Source: Lathyrus oleraceus | Lineage: Eukaryota; Streptophyta; Magnoliopsida; Fabales; Fabaceae | Reading direction: 5' to 3' | Assembly: GCF_024323335.1 (NCBI RefSeq) | Contig: NC_066583.1 | Span: forward strand, 276,293,416-276,357,415 | Length of the DNA: 64,000 nt | Part shown: piece after piece, positions 13,394 through 26,040 of the stretch | How positions within the stretch are numbered: the stretch's first letter is position 1 | How the letters are laid out: every line of letters begins with the position of its first letter | Translations under genes and position numbers: made by a program | Notes under the pieces: generated by a model | What the model saw: the letters and a program-made list of their open reading frames with translations, nothing else | Databases searched by the model: none | What the model was told of the DNA's origin: nothing

Positions 13394-14600
13394 TCAACCA
13401 AGGAGTGCATGAGATATATTATCTATAGCCGTCAAAACGTAGATAATATACTCGCATGGAAGATTATACATAACTGGGTTGTAGGTTGTTAAAGGATAAA
13501 TCAACTGAAATCGTGAATTGGTTTGTGTTCCAAAACACTCATCATCCTGAAGAAAGCTAGAAAAGCATACTTGTTTATAGGATGGACATTCGATTCCACA
13601 AGGAATACGAATCTTACTCAACTGGGAAGAACGAGACTTCGACTGGAGAGCGCATGAGATATATTATCTATAGCCGTCAAAACGTAGATAATATACTCGC
13701 ATGGAAGATTATCCATAACCGGGTTGTAGGTTGTTAAAGGATAAATCAACCGGAAAAGAGAAACAATCGTTACCAGCAACAAAAGGGTAGACGAGAGATG
13801 ACTCACTGGGGATAAATTGAAAGCATGCGACAACTATCCAAACAAAAGGGGTAGAATATTCGACTCCGCAAAAGGACGACGAATCTTACTCGACTGGGGA
13901 AACACGAAAGGCTTCGACCGAAGAGTGCATGAGATATATTATCTTTTGCCGTCAAAACGTAGATAATATACTCGCATGGAAGGTTATCCATAACCGGGTT
14001 GTAGGTTGTTAAAGGATAAATCAACTGAAATCGTGAATTGGGTTTGTGTTCCAAAACACTCATCATCCTGAAGAAAGCTAGAAAAGCAGACTTGTTTATA
14101 GGATGGACATTCGATTCCACAAGGAATACGAATCTTAATCAACTGGGAAGAACGAGACTTCGACTGGAGAGCGCATGAGATATATTATCATAGCCGTCAA
14201 AACATAGATAATATACTCGCATGGAAGATTATCCATAACCGGGTTGTAGGTTGTTAAAGGATAAATCAACCGGAAAAGAGAAACAATCGTTACCAGCAAC
14301 AAAAGGGTAGACGAGAGATGACTCACTGGGATAAATTACAAGCATACGACAACTATCCAAACAAAAGGGGTAGAATATTCGACTCTGCAAAAGGACGACG
14401 AATCTTACTCGACTGGGGAAACACGAAAGGCTTCGACCGAAGAGTGCATGAGATATATTATCTATTGCCGTCAAAACATAGATAATATACTCGCATGAAA
14501 GATTATCCATAACCGGGTTGTAGGTTGTTAAAGGATGAATCAACCGAAAAGAAAGGCATCGGAATACCAAACTAGGTAGGATAATGATGACCAATCAAAA
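13394..14600 (-). repeat. Compound tandem repeat in the A 3'UTR (alternating about 245 and 275 bp)
   Basis: The phrase GCATGAGATATATTATC recurs near 13407, 13650, 13927, 14174 and 14447. Spacings alternate between about 245 and 275 bp, giving a higher-order period of about 520 bp. Each unit contains the AT-rich hairpin and the phrase GGGTTGTAGGTTGTTAAAGG. The whole array is repeated at +7792 (about 21186-22390). Confidence 0.8.
13416..13449 (-). other. 3'UTR hairpin (first of five in copy 1)
   Basis: ATATTATCTA and TAGATAATAT flank a 14-nt spacer containing GCCGTCAAAAC. Further copies are at 13661-13694, 13936-13969 (one mismatch), about 14182-14214 and about 14455-14490. Equivalents at +7792 include 21208-21241. 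Confidence 0.75.
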
Positions 14601-16692
14601 GGGACAACAAACATTACCGGCAAACGGTGAATGAAAGAGGACCCGCTGAGGATAAAATTGCTTACTCGGAGCGATTATCCACAAGGAAGGGGAAAACCCG
14701 CTGGAGATAAAATTGCTTAAACAAAGCAAATATCCAAAAGGGAGAAGGAATATCAATACCGCAAACTAGGTAATGATAACTGCAAAGAGGGGATTACATC
14801 TACCGGGTAGTAGGCAGAAAACCACGGAAAAGTAACCGTCATCGGTTGGGATGAACAAATAAGGTTAACTCTGCAAGGAGAGAAAATAGGGTTTACAACT
14901 ACCGAGATGATGGGTAGAAGACCAAAGATTCCGCTGAGGAACCAAGCGAGAAAAAAGGATTTACAACCACCGGTTAGTAGGTAGAAGACCACAAAATCCG
15001 CCATCAACCAGAATGAACCACGAAGGTTACCTCTGCTAGGGGATAAAAAGTAGGATTTATAACTACCGGTTAGTAGGCAGTAAACCATACAGATAGGACT
15101 TACGACTGCCGGTTTGTAGGTAGAAGGTCACAAGTTCCACTGAGGATAAGATGAATGAGTGCCAGTTAGTAAGCAACTATTCACTTATACCACAGGGAGG
15201 CACAAGAGACAGCCACAAAGAAGCCAATTTAGGAACGATCCAAAAAGGCAAACTGAATCAAGACTCATCCTAATGAGGAAGGAACTAAAAAGGGAAAACC
15301 CATCCCATTATGTGTGTTGGGAGGGAACGGAAACAACCGTCATCCACGAGGATATAACTCAATGGGGAAATGCAAAAGGAAAGGAAAGACACTTTCTGCT
15401 TAAGGGGCTGACTCTATATTGAGAGATTAGACACCCGACATCTGCTTGTGGAGATCTACTGGGGAGATCTATATCACCAATTAGCAGGAGACAACAAACA
15501 AAGGATATATGGCAAAAGAATGCAACATGAATATCTGAATGTTGAAAGTATGCATGAATATGCTTGATTTATGTTTGATGAATGCTGACAAAACAGACAT
15601 ATCTAACACAAACGGGTCCAGGAATCAAACGCCTGGTACTACATCTCGAAAGAGAAAGCCAGGATCGCCGGAGAACATCCAATCTGTCGGGATCAAAGAC
15701 AACAAAGATCATCTGCAAGGATGGATCATCAGTCTCAGCTGGGAAAGAGAGCTCGCTGCACAGGCAAGAACTGCCACGAAAGCAACTCCAAGCAACTTCA
15801 CTGGGGAAGACCCCTCTGAAGGAGAAAAGATCACACAAGTAGATCCTGCCACACAAGCAACTCTACTAGGGATCAGTGGTATCAGGAAATCACCAAATCT
15901 CTGCAGGGGAGGAAGGCCTCAAGAGGTTTCCGGAGGGGTCACCAATCACAACTGGAGAAAAGAGTTCAATGCACAGACAGAAACGCCACCACAACAATCT
16001 CACGCTAGGGATCAGAGATGCCAGGAAGCAACCAGATCTCTGATGGGGATAGATAGTATAGATGAGGTTCAACATGCCAACAACTCCGCTAGGGATCTAT
16101 CTGAAGAAATAACGGGATACTAGGATGTCAACCCACCAAATACCGAATCTTCCAAAGAAAAGCACCCATGCTGGGGAGAGAAAAATGCTGGAGAGGAAAG
16201 TTGAAGTCTTCAACAAACACTCTGCTCGGGACTGACCCACAAAAGCGTTCAAACAACACTCTACGGGGGATGAAAACCACATTAGGGCTAAAATAGCACT
16301 CCACTGGGGATGTAAACCATAAAAGGGCTAATAGAGCTTTGGAGGAAGGATGTTGTACTTCCGGGGAAATGAAGCTGAACAACTTCAACCAACACTACAC
16401 TGAGCAACCTCGCTGAGGAGAAACCATAAAAGGTTCTACAGGAAAAAGATACAGTTATCTCGAGATATGAACAAATGTCTTACCCTGTTGGGAATCATAC
16501 CACCCTTGGGAGAGCACTGAGAATCTCGTGAGTATCCTTCAATCATTGTGAATGTTCACTTTGTTTAAAAGCTGTTTTGTGAAAAATTTGTCTATTTTGA
16601 AAACAATGATATTTTTATCAATTAAAAACATGCAAAACATTTGTTGAGTAGAAACAAATAGGAGTGCAAATAATTGGATAAAAGCTCAAATT

Positions 16693-19600
16693 AGACCTCA
16701 TAGCTCTTAAACCTGGCCTGGGTGAGCTTGAATCAAAGAAGGTGTGGGAGTCCAGAATGAGGAACTCTATTCCACATGACTGACTCTATACAAGATTTTG
16801 GGTGTTTATTCAAATGCATCAACACGTAGTGCGAGCAAGATGAAAGACTCAACTTAATAGCAAGGGATTGATTGCAAATCCCTTCTATCTTCCAATCGCC
16901 CCTTCACTTAGGAGGACTTAAGTCACATGGCACAAATATAAACAATCAAAGACATTGCCTCTTAAGGAGGACTTCAGCCAAATGCCTGCCAAAAGAAAAT
17001 GACAGGGCTTCCAGACTACATGGAGTTAGAGGTATTACCTAAGTGGTATGCCAACCACAAGCAAAGCAAAGCTCAAATAATGAGCTAAAGCGACTAAAGT
17101 ACCTGTACAAAAGGCTAGTCAATTAGTAACCCAGACAGATAAACAGAAAACAGACAAAACCAATCAACAATGTTACACCAAGCAAAGTACAAAGTGCAAG
17201 CAACTCAAATTGTTTCATCATTCAAATGACCTACAAAATAGCAAGGTTAGGTAACCAAGGTAACTTGCATCTCAAGTAATGAGATCACATCAATCATTAG
17301 AGCTAATTGCTTGAACCTGAAATGCAAAGCTCAAAAGGTGAGTATAAACCACTAGTCCAAAGACTAGGGTCAAAGGCAAAGCAAAATGTCAAAATAGCAA
17401 CCAATATTCAACATGAATCACATTTAATCAAGTAAGAACATGTCCTAAAAAGGACCAAATCCAAAGCATCAAGCAAAGTCATCACATGAGCAAGATATGG
17501 CAAAGGCAATTACAAAGCACACAATTGGTCATGAAAATTCCATATTAAAACAGAAATGAATCAAACAATCATGAAAATCTTTATGTGCTATCAACATGTT
17601 AAACACAATCATCATGCCAAAAATTAGAATCAACAGAGCTCAATTGGCCTAGAAATGAAAATGCACAAGTATGACATCAAATTGTGTGACACACATTGTC
17701 ACACCCCACATTCATGTATCTAAAACAGAGATGAAAAATGATAAAAATACACAACCAAGCCTCAAAAATCATGCAACATGTTGGGAATCAGGATACCAAA
17801 TTTCAAATCAATTGGCCAATGTATGAGCATTTCACAATAGAATGAATGAAGCATGTCACATTTGCATACATGTTCAAATAACAGTCCACAATTAAAAATC
17901 CAGAAATGATAAAATCATGAAATCAGCATCGAAAAATTATAGACATCCATATGAGCATGTAGCAAAAAATTGGAAGTGATTTGGATTCATTTTCTATTTG
18001 TTATGATTTTTTTAATTTGGATGAAAATATTTGAAATAATGTGAATCATGCACATGAAAATATGGAGGGAAATGATAAATGGTTTGAGTAATTTGAAAAT
18101 ATGCTGGAGCGGAGGATCGAACCTTGTAGCAAAATAATCAAGCGCTGGGAGAATAAAATCCACAAAACTACACAACTAGGAATCGAACTGTGCATAATGG
18201 TTGATGTAGCGCATACACAATTGAAACGCAGCCGTTTCAATAATTGAGTTGGCATGCCAACTCAGATTCAATGCGCATGTGGACCAGGTCAACGGAACGA
18301 CAGCCAAACAAATGGACACTTAAGCACATGCGTGGCGGTGACTAGGATAAACCCTCGCATGAACCAGAGCCATAAGTCACTATTCACACGCGGAGGTTGA
18401 CGGTGGTTTCCACCGTCTTCCTCGTTGAGACGGCGGTGAAGCTACAGTAGCACGCAACAATTTTTTTTCCAGATTTCACAAACCAGTACATCAAATGAAA
18501 GATCTCAACGTGAGGAACACAAATCCAGCATTCATTTAGTCTAAATCATCATGCATAAGGCAAATCGAAGGAAAACATATTTCATGCTCAAAGTTCAGAT
18601 CTACATAACTCAGTCAATACTTCACCATTTCATATTCTAAAAGCATCAGTGTGATCAGCATGAAAAGCTCTACCTAAACATGGCAATGGAATGAAGAATT
18701 AAAAGGTTCGAAATTAAAACTTCTTGAAGAGCAGTGAGTGAAATCAGCGTGTTCAAGGCTTCAATTGATCCAGATCCAATCCTGAGATGATGACTTGAAG
18801 TTTGATGCAATAATTGAGGCTTGGAAATGCTTGGATCTAGCTCAAATGGCAGTTTCCATCTTCATGTTCTTGAGCTTGCACAACTTGATTTCTGCTCGAA
18901 TTCTTCAAATCAAGGCTTGATCTGCACTCAATTACACTCCATAATCCATAATATGCAAGAAAATTGCTATGTTATGTGGAGAATTTTGAAGTTTGAGATG
19001 AGAGAAAAAATGGAGGGAAAGAAAAATTTGAGATCTAGAACGTGATTGTTATGAAAATTCTGTTATGATTAAGGCTTTATATGACATGTTAATCACTCTG
19101 AAAAATTAATTAAGCAGTGGTTAATTGTAATTATTGAGAATAAGGTGCATGAACAAAATTATCAAAAACACCCTTGCATGGTGAATGAGCACGTGAACAG
19201 TGCTATATGGAGGTGTAGGATCACTTAAAATCATCTCATGCACATGTTGGAATTGGAATTTTGTTCATATGATGCACCCATTTTGAATTTGGTATTTTCC
19301 CTCCAAAATGAACATGCATGGGAAAATGATCATATGATGAAATTTCATGCAATGTCATGACGGATTTGGAAATTATAGGTCATGACAAGCATTATGCAAA
19401 AAGAGGCACTCAATTTGGAGCTTTAGAGCAAAAGTTATGGCTTATTGAAGTTCCATGTACACATTGGAATCCTTTGGCCATATCTCCTCAACCATTCATC
19501 AGATACTCATGATCTTTGACCTTTTGGAAATGGGAGAGAGAGATCTTCAACTTTAATGTTGGACAAAAATTCATATGAAGCTTATTTGATGTCGGAAAGT

Positions 19601-20213
19601 CAAGTAGAAGTTGGTCCAAAAACTTGCCATTTTTGGAAACTTGAAATTATAGGTCACTTTCCATTTTGGGAAACTTATGATTTGGCTTCAAAATCTTCAA
19701 CATTGATGTTTGACATGATGAATAAGCCTTGTTTGAACATGAATGGGATGAAGAAATTCAATTCTCACACTCAAAGCCCTCAGTTGACTTTCAGTTGACT
19801 TGCATTGGTCCTTAGATGACCTGACAATACCTGATGAATTTGAGCTTCAACCACTTGGGGAATTTGCTCCAAAATGAACCTCTAGCTCATGTAAGCTGAA
19901 GATAATGATGTGTGGTCCTCATACCAAGAAAATACCATCACCTCCTGTACAAAGGAAAACCTTGAATTGCCTGGCTTGTGGTTGCTTATACTGCAAAACA
20001 AAAGTTAGATGACATATTTTTGGTGCTTTTGGTTAGTGATTAAACAAGAAAAGAAATGATATACAATGCAAGCAATGCCTGGTGATCCAAAACCACTCAC
20101 AAGGATATCCCAACCACAAGGAAGGAAGGCAAGATGCTCAAAGATCCTTGAGGCTATGCAATGCTATGATATGATGTCATGTGGGATCTTAGGGACAAAA
20201 TTGGGGTCTAACA
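16693..20213 (-). repeat. Partial LTR of element A created by the duplication
   Basis: This matches 8901-12421. It lacks the LTR's sense 3' end (the U5 part equivalent to 7381-8900), so it is not a complete LTR. It is followed at 20214 by the same polypurine-like tract as the true 3' LTR. At several sites around 18290-18670 it agrees with the 5' LTR against the left LTR. Confidence 0.9.
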
Positions 20214-23005
20214 GATGCCCCTATTTAAGATCATTCTATCCGGAGAAGTGAAGGTTAAAATCTTCATCTCGACGCGGTAGAATGGGCTTAAATAACAACA
20301 ATGAGACAAATTTTGGTCCCTGAGAGACATCATGATGCAAATGTATGAATGCAAAACAAAATATCTCTGTGGAGAATATGGGTCCACAAAGAAGAAGAGA
20401 AAATCAGAAGAAGAGACAAATCCACAAGAATGATGCACTTCCTAGAGGAACAGAGACTCTGACGGGACTCTTATGGGAATAAGAAAAGAAAAGAATGCGT
20501 GAGCAGGACACGACTTGAAACGGGAGACTTTACTGGGAAGTAAAGGACTGACACTAGGGAAAAGAGTTCCAAAGGAAAACAAAATCCTATGGAAAGACTC
20601 AAGCTGACTCAAAGATGCGTGTATTGGGGAATACGCCAACACAACAAGACTATCCACAAAGGATACTTCGGATGAAAATCCGGACTCAGACTGGGGAAAG
20701 AGCTGACGCGACAACTCTGCCTGGAAAATGCATATATTGGGGAGTTATGCCAATACAGCAAAAAGCGAATCACAACAACAACTCCGCTAGGGAAATCTGA
20801 AAAGACTATCCAAGGGAAGCAAAAGGATGAGATGTTACCGGTTAGTGAGTAACAAGCTCGGGAAGAATGAATATCTAAGACCTGTGTACGGGTGAGAGAT
20901 ATCAATCGACCAAATCATCTAAGGAAGACCTGAAAAAGGTATATTTCGACTCAGAAAAATCTGACTCCGCAGGGGACCGAGGTCATAATAGGGAGCAGAA
21001 AGGAAGGGACACCAAGGATACCGGGTTGTAGGCATAACAGGTGACCAACCAAGGCGTGAATTGGTGTGTGTTCCAAAACACTCATCATCCTGAAGAAAGC
21101 TGGAAAAGCAGACTTGTTTATAGGATGGACATTCCATTCTGTAAAGAATGCGAATCTTACTCAGTTGGGAAAACAAACAAAGGATTCAACCAAGGAGTGC
21201 ATGAGATATATTATCTATAGCCGTCAAAACGTAGATAATATACTCGCATGGAAGATTATCCATAACTGGGTTGTAGGTTGTTAAAGGATAAATCAACTGA
21301 AATCGTGAATTGGTTTGTGTTCCAAAACACTCATCATCCTGAAGAAAGCTAGAAAAGCAGACTTGTTTATAGGATGGACATTCGATTCCACAAGGAATAC
21401 GAATCTTACTCAACTGGGAAGAACGAGACTTCGACTGGAGAGCGCATGAGATATATTATCTATAGCCGTCAAAACGTAGATAATATACTCGCATGGAAGA
21501 TTATCCATAACCGGGTTGTAGGTTGTTAAAGGATAAATCAACCGGAAAAGAGAAACAATCGTTACCAGCAACAAAAGGGTAGACGAGAGATGACTCTCTG
21601 GGGATAAATTGAAAGCATACGACAACTATCCAAACAAAAGGGGTAGAATATTCGACTCCGTAAAAGGACGAATAATCTTACTCGACTGGGGAAACACGAA
21701 AGGCTTCGACCGAAGAGTGCATGAGATATATTATTTATTGCCGTCAAAACGTATATAATATACTCGCATGGAAGATTATCCATAACCGGGTTGTAGGTTG
21801 TTAAAGGATATATCAACTGAAATCGTGAATTGGGTGTGTGTTCCAAAACACTCATCATCCTGAAGAAAGCTAGAAAAGCATACTTGTTTATAGGATGGAC
21901 ATTCGATTCCACAAGGAATACGAATCTTACTCAACTGGGAAGAACGAGACTCCGACTGGAGAGCGCATGAGTTATATTATCTATAGCCGTCAAAACATAG
22001 ATAATATACTCGCATGGAAGATTATCCATAACCGGGTTGTAGGTTGTTAAAGGATAAATCAACCGGAAAAGAGAAACAATCGTTACCAGCAACAAAAGGG
22101 TAGACGAGAGATGACTCACTGGGATAAATTACAAGCATACGACAACTATCCAAACAAAAGGGGTAGAATATTCGACTCTGCAAAAGGACGACGAATCTTA
22201 CTCGACTGGGGAAACACGAAAGGCTTCGACCGAAGAGTGCATGAGATATATTATCTATTGCCGTCAAAACATAGATAATATACTCGCATGAAAGATTATC
22301 CATAACCGGGTTGTAGGTTGTTAAAGAATGAATCAACCGAAAAGAAAGGCATCGGAATACCAAACTAGGTATGATAATGATGACCAATCAAAAGGGACAA
22401 CAAACATTACCGGCAAACGGTGAATGAAAGAGGACCCGCTGAGGATAAAATTGCTTACTCGGAGCGATTATCCACAAGGAAGGGGAAAACCCGCTGGAGA
22501 TAAAATTGCTTAAACAAAGCAAATATCCAAAAGGGAGAAGGAATATCAATACCGCAAACTAGGTAATGATAACCGCAAAGAGGGGATTACATCTACCGGG
22601 TAGTAGGCAGAAAACCACGGAAAAGTAACCGTCATCGGTTGGGATAAACAAATAAGGTTAACTCTGCAAGGAGAGAAAATAGGGTTTACAACTACCGAGA
22701 TGATGGGTAGAAGACCAAAGATTCCACTGAGGAACCAAGCGAGAAAAAAGGATTTACAACCACCGGTTAGTAGGTAGAAGACCACAAAATCCGCCATCAA
22801 CCAGAATGAACCACAAAGGTTACCTCTGCTAGGGGATAAAAAGTAGGATTTATAACTACCGGTTAGTAGGCAGTAAACCACACAGATAGGACTTACAACT
22901 GCCGGTTTGTAGGTAGAAGGCCACAAGTTCCACTGAGGATAAGATGAATGAGTGCCAGTTAGTAAGCAACTATTCACTTATACCACAGGGAAGCACAAGA
23001 GACAG
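20214..23005 (-). other. 3'UTR of element A, duplicated copy 2, first part
   Basis: This equals 12422-15211 with scattered changes. It includes five AT hairpins (from 21208) and the ACCGGTTAGTAGG repeats near 22590-22930. It ends in GACAG (23001-23005), the left target-site copy of element F, and resumes at 33888. No protein-like frame was seen. Confidence 0.8.
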
Positions 23006-25140
23006 TGTCATACGGTGAACTGACTTTATTGGATTTTTAATCGCAATGTCGCGGTTAGCAAGAGTCGCCACCGACTTTTCTTTTATCCCATAAGGAAAGG
23101 TGGAAAAGAACAGGAAAGACCTTAATTTTAAATTCTTAGGTTCGGGAGGTACTTTATACAAAGGGAAGGTATTAGCACCCTTTGTATCCATGGTTATCCA
23201 TGGGCTCTTAATTGCTCAATCATTTATGTTTTCTAGTTTGAAAAAGGTGGTTGAGAAATGTGTGAAAAATGTTTTGAAAATGAGAATTTAACTTTGTAAT
23301 GATTCTTGCATGAATGTATACAAAGTGGTTATCTCGTATAGTTTTTGAAAGTAGTTTAGAAAAATATAACTCGGCAATGATCCTAGTACGGATGTATGCT
23401 AAGTGATGATTTTCCAAAAGATGTTTGAAAGGTGTGAGGTGTGAAAAGTATTTTTTTGTTATGAATGAGCAATTAAGGTTATACCTGTCAGAGGTCTTTC
23501 CGGGCATTTCCTATCCTTATGAGGGTAAAACTGTCCTGACTATTGAGAAGTAAGTAGTTTTATCCTTGGGATGTAGAAGGGTCATCGTAGGGTCATTGAT
23601 AGGTCATTGAAGGCAACAGTAGTGAGGATACCTTAGCATTCGAAGGGACGATCATCATTTAACCGTAGGCTACACCGAAGGGTCATCGAGGGACAAAATC
23701 GTATTTTCGAAGGCAACATCCGAGGGACTATGATGATTTAACCGAAGGGTCTTTGCTAAGGATATCCCCATATTCGCGGGACATGACCGTATTACGTAAT
23801 CGTGGGGTAATAAAGAGAGGTCCGATATCATTTATTTAAAGTCCGGATTTTAACAATTAATTAAATAGCCGTAATCAGTTAGGTAATTAGGTCCACAGGA
23901 AATCAATGAAATCAATACATTAAAAATCAAGCTTGGTGATTCAAGATGAATCTCCATATTAAACTTAGGTCATCCAAAAGCCATCTCCTCAAGAATGTCC
24001 ACACCTAAAGCGGCATGCCTAGCCGGTTATTTCTTTGGAAGTATGCTAGCCTTTACATCATGCAACACACGGATTAGAGCATTGAGGCAAAATACAATTG
24101 GAAATTGCCCCATAAAATAAATATAACAGTCAGAAATTTAAGCCAAATAATGCAGAATCATGATTAGATGAACATAAAATGGACAAAAAGAGACAAAACA
24201 GCCACTGTCCCGTTCGCCTCTGCTTCGCCTAGCGAAGGCTCAGCGAAGGCTCGCTGCAGGCTCGCCTAGCGATGAGCTAGCGAGCGACCACGGGTTTGGA
24301 ATTTGAGAACAGTATGACCTCAACCTGCGGCATGGCTTATGGCATCCAACACATAATTACATGGTTCAGCATTCACAATATTCAGGCACACTTAAATTCA
24401 CATGCAAAACTTCAAATATGTTTATGAATTCAATTATAATATCATCCACAAGTTAAGAACATGAAGCGGTACCACATGCCAAATGAGAACACAAAGCGAT
24501 ATCACATGCAGATTAAGAACCTAAAGAGGTACCACATGCAAAATAAGAACATAAAGCGATATCACATGCGAATTAAGAAAATAAAGCGATAATAGTGATG
24601 CAAACCTGTTTGCAATCGAATTGCAACCTTGAATTGGCGAGCCGGATTGAGTTGGGCGGCGGTAGCTTCGGAGCGGGTGAGCGGCCTTCAGGGTTTCCGT
24701 CTTCCGAATTCTCTGGATCAGCAGGGTTTCAGTGTTTTTCCCTCTGGGTCTGTGTGTGTGTTCGTCCGTCCGTGTGTTCTCTTTTTCGTGGCAGAGGAGC
24801 TGGTATTTATAGTGGTAGTGGTGGTGACCTAATGGGCTTAAAATGAGGTCCAAAACTTCATATTTTCGCAAGCTTCGCTAGGCGAAGGAATTGCTCGCCT
24901 AGCGAGCAAGCTAGGTCTGGGCTTTTTCTGGACCTGGTGCTTCGCTGGGCGAGTGGCATGCTGAGATATTCGCTAGGCGAAGGAATTGCTCGCCTAGCGA
25001 GCAAGCTATTTTGGGCCACTTTGGATTAGGCCTGTTGTGAGCTGGGCTTTTGTCCATTTGATATCAGTGCCTTGCAGATCAAGTCAGAGGGTCTTGGAAA
25101 ATGCTTTGTAATATCAACGGGCAAATTTTGGGGTATGACA
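23006..25140 (-). repeat. 3' LTR of element F (2135 bp)
   Basis: In sense it runs from TGTCATACCCC to CCGTATGACA. By eye it differs from the partner LTR by about six substitutions plus two short indels, one of 11 bp near 24241. It contains the U5 primer-site-like motif (23057-23070) and two CTAG hairpin clusters. Small frames at 24521-24871 are LTR sequence, not genes. Confidence 0.92.
24804..24811 (-). promoter_or_regulatory. TATA box in the element F 3' LTR
   Basis: The minus strand reads TATAAATA about 330 bp from the LTR start, with paired CTAG hairpins upstream at about 24873-24913 and 24969-25009. The same box lies at 33546-33553 in the 5' LTR. Confidence 0.65.
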
Positions 25141-26040
25141 GCTGCCCCTGTTCAATATTCTTGAACCGAGAGAGTAGAATGGTATGTGTCGTTCGTGATC
25201 TGGAGGTGAAAGATTATTGAACACTAGAATGCCCCAAAAATTTGCGATTGTCAATCAGGAGCTAGTCTTGATGGAGATGGGCTTAGAGATGCCATCCAGG
25301 AAGTTTGATGACGAGCTTCCGATTGTGTCGTACGTTAGACGATGTCTGAAGACATGGATGTCATACCGGGTCATACGCTAGACCGTATAGTGAATCATCC
25401 ATCATGCTGTTGACTTCGCTGGGGAGTCAGAGTATGCTATATACTGCTGGGGATAAGGGATCAGAATGGATCACACGCTAGATCATATCTGAGTACTAGA
25501 GTGAGCTGTTCGTTAGGCGGATGACTTTGATGAGGATGAAAAATCAGAACGGATCGTACGCTAGATCGTCTCTGAGCTGAAGGTCCAAATGGGTCTTATG
25601 ACAGGCTGTATTGGAGTTGCAGGATGAGCCGTCCATTAGGCTGAATCTGATGATAAAAAAGGGGGTAGTCGTACACTAGACTACACTTCAGAAATGTACC
25701 GTACACTAGGTAGCATCTGAGAAGATGAAGGTCTAATTGGGTCGTACATTAGACCGTATCTGAGCAGAATGAGCCGTCCATTAGGCTGAATCTGATGATA
25801 AAAGGGGTAGTCGTACACTAGACTACACTTCAGAAATGTACCGTACACTAGGTAGCATCTGAGAAGATGAAGGTTTAACTTGGTCGTACATTAAACCATA
25901 TCTGAGCAGAATGAGCCGTCCATTAGGCTGAATCTGATGACAAAAAGGGGGTAGTCGTACACTAGACTACACTTCAGAAATGTACCGTACACTAGGTAGC
26001 ATCTGAGTAACAGAATGAGCCGTCCGTTAGGCTGAATCTG

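Larger units (their letters stand above)
8901..16692. repeat. Tandem duplication, copy 1 (7792 bp)
   Basis: This block (most of the 3' LTR plus the adjoining 3'UTR of A) is repeated directly at 16693-35367. The junction at 16691-16693 joins 3'UTR sequence (AAGCTCAAATT) to LTR sequence (AGACCTCATAG), with only TT shared by the two parents at 8899-8900 and 35366-35367. The offset stays at exactly 7792 bp from 8901 to the LTR end (12421 and 20213). Confidence 0.92.
12422..16692 (-). other. 3'UTR of element A, duplicated copy 1
   Basis: This is non-coding sequence downstream of integrase in element sense. Next to the LTR it starts with a polypurine-like tract (sense AAATAGGGGCATC). It holds a compound repeat (13394-14600), degenerate ACCGGTTAGTAGG repeats (14800-15180), and many plus-strand motifs like ACTCYGCTGGGGA that copy the primer-binding site. 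An antisense open frame at 15539-16123 is not protein-like. The empty target site of element F (GACAG) is at about 15207-15211. Confidence 0.8.

Noticed and set aside
13127..14594. Overlapping minus-strand frames with the repeated peptide YPLTTYNPVMDNLPCEYI
   Set aside because: They arise from the tandem repeat. Unit spacing (about 245 and 275 bp) does not keep one frame, and the region lies in the 3'UTR.
15539..16123. Plus-strand open frame of 194 codons (longer copy at 34214-34879)
   Set aside because: It is antisense to element A in its 3'UTR, has low-complexity composition and no recognisable domain. The copies differ in length because of a chance stop change.
16693..20213. A third LTR as evidence of a separate nested element
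   Set aside because: It lacks one end, has no target duplication and sits exactly at the 7792-bp period; the tandem duplication explains it.
24521..24871. Frames of 67 to 116 codons inside the F LTRs (also 33263-33613)
   Set aside because: They span the promoter and U3 on both strands and have no protein similarity that I recognise.
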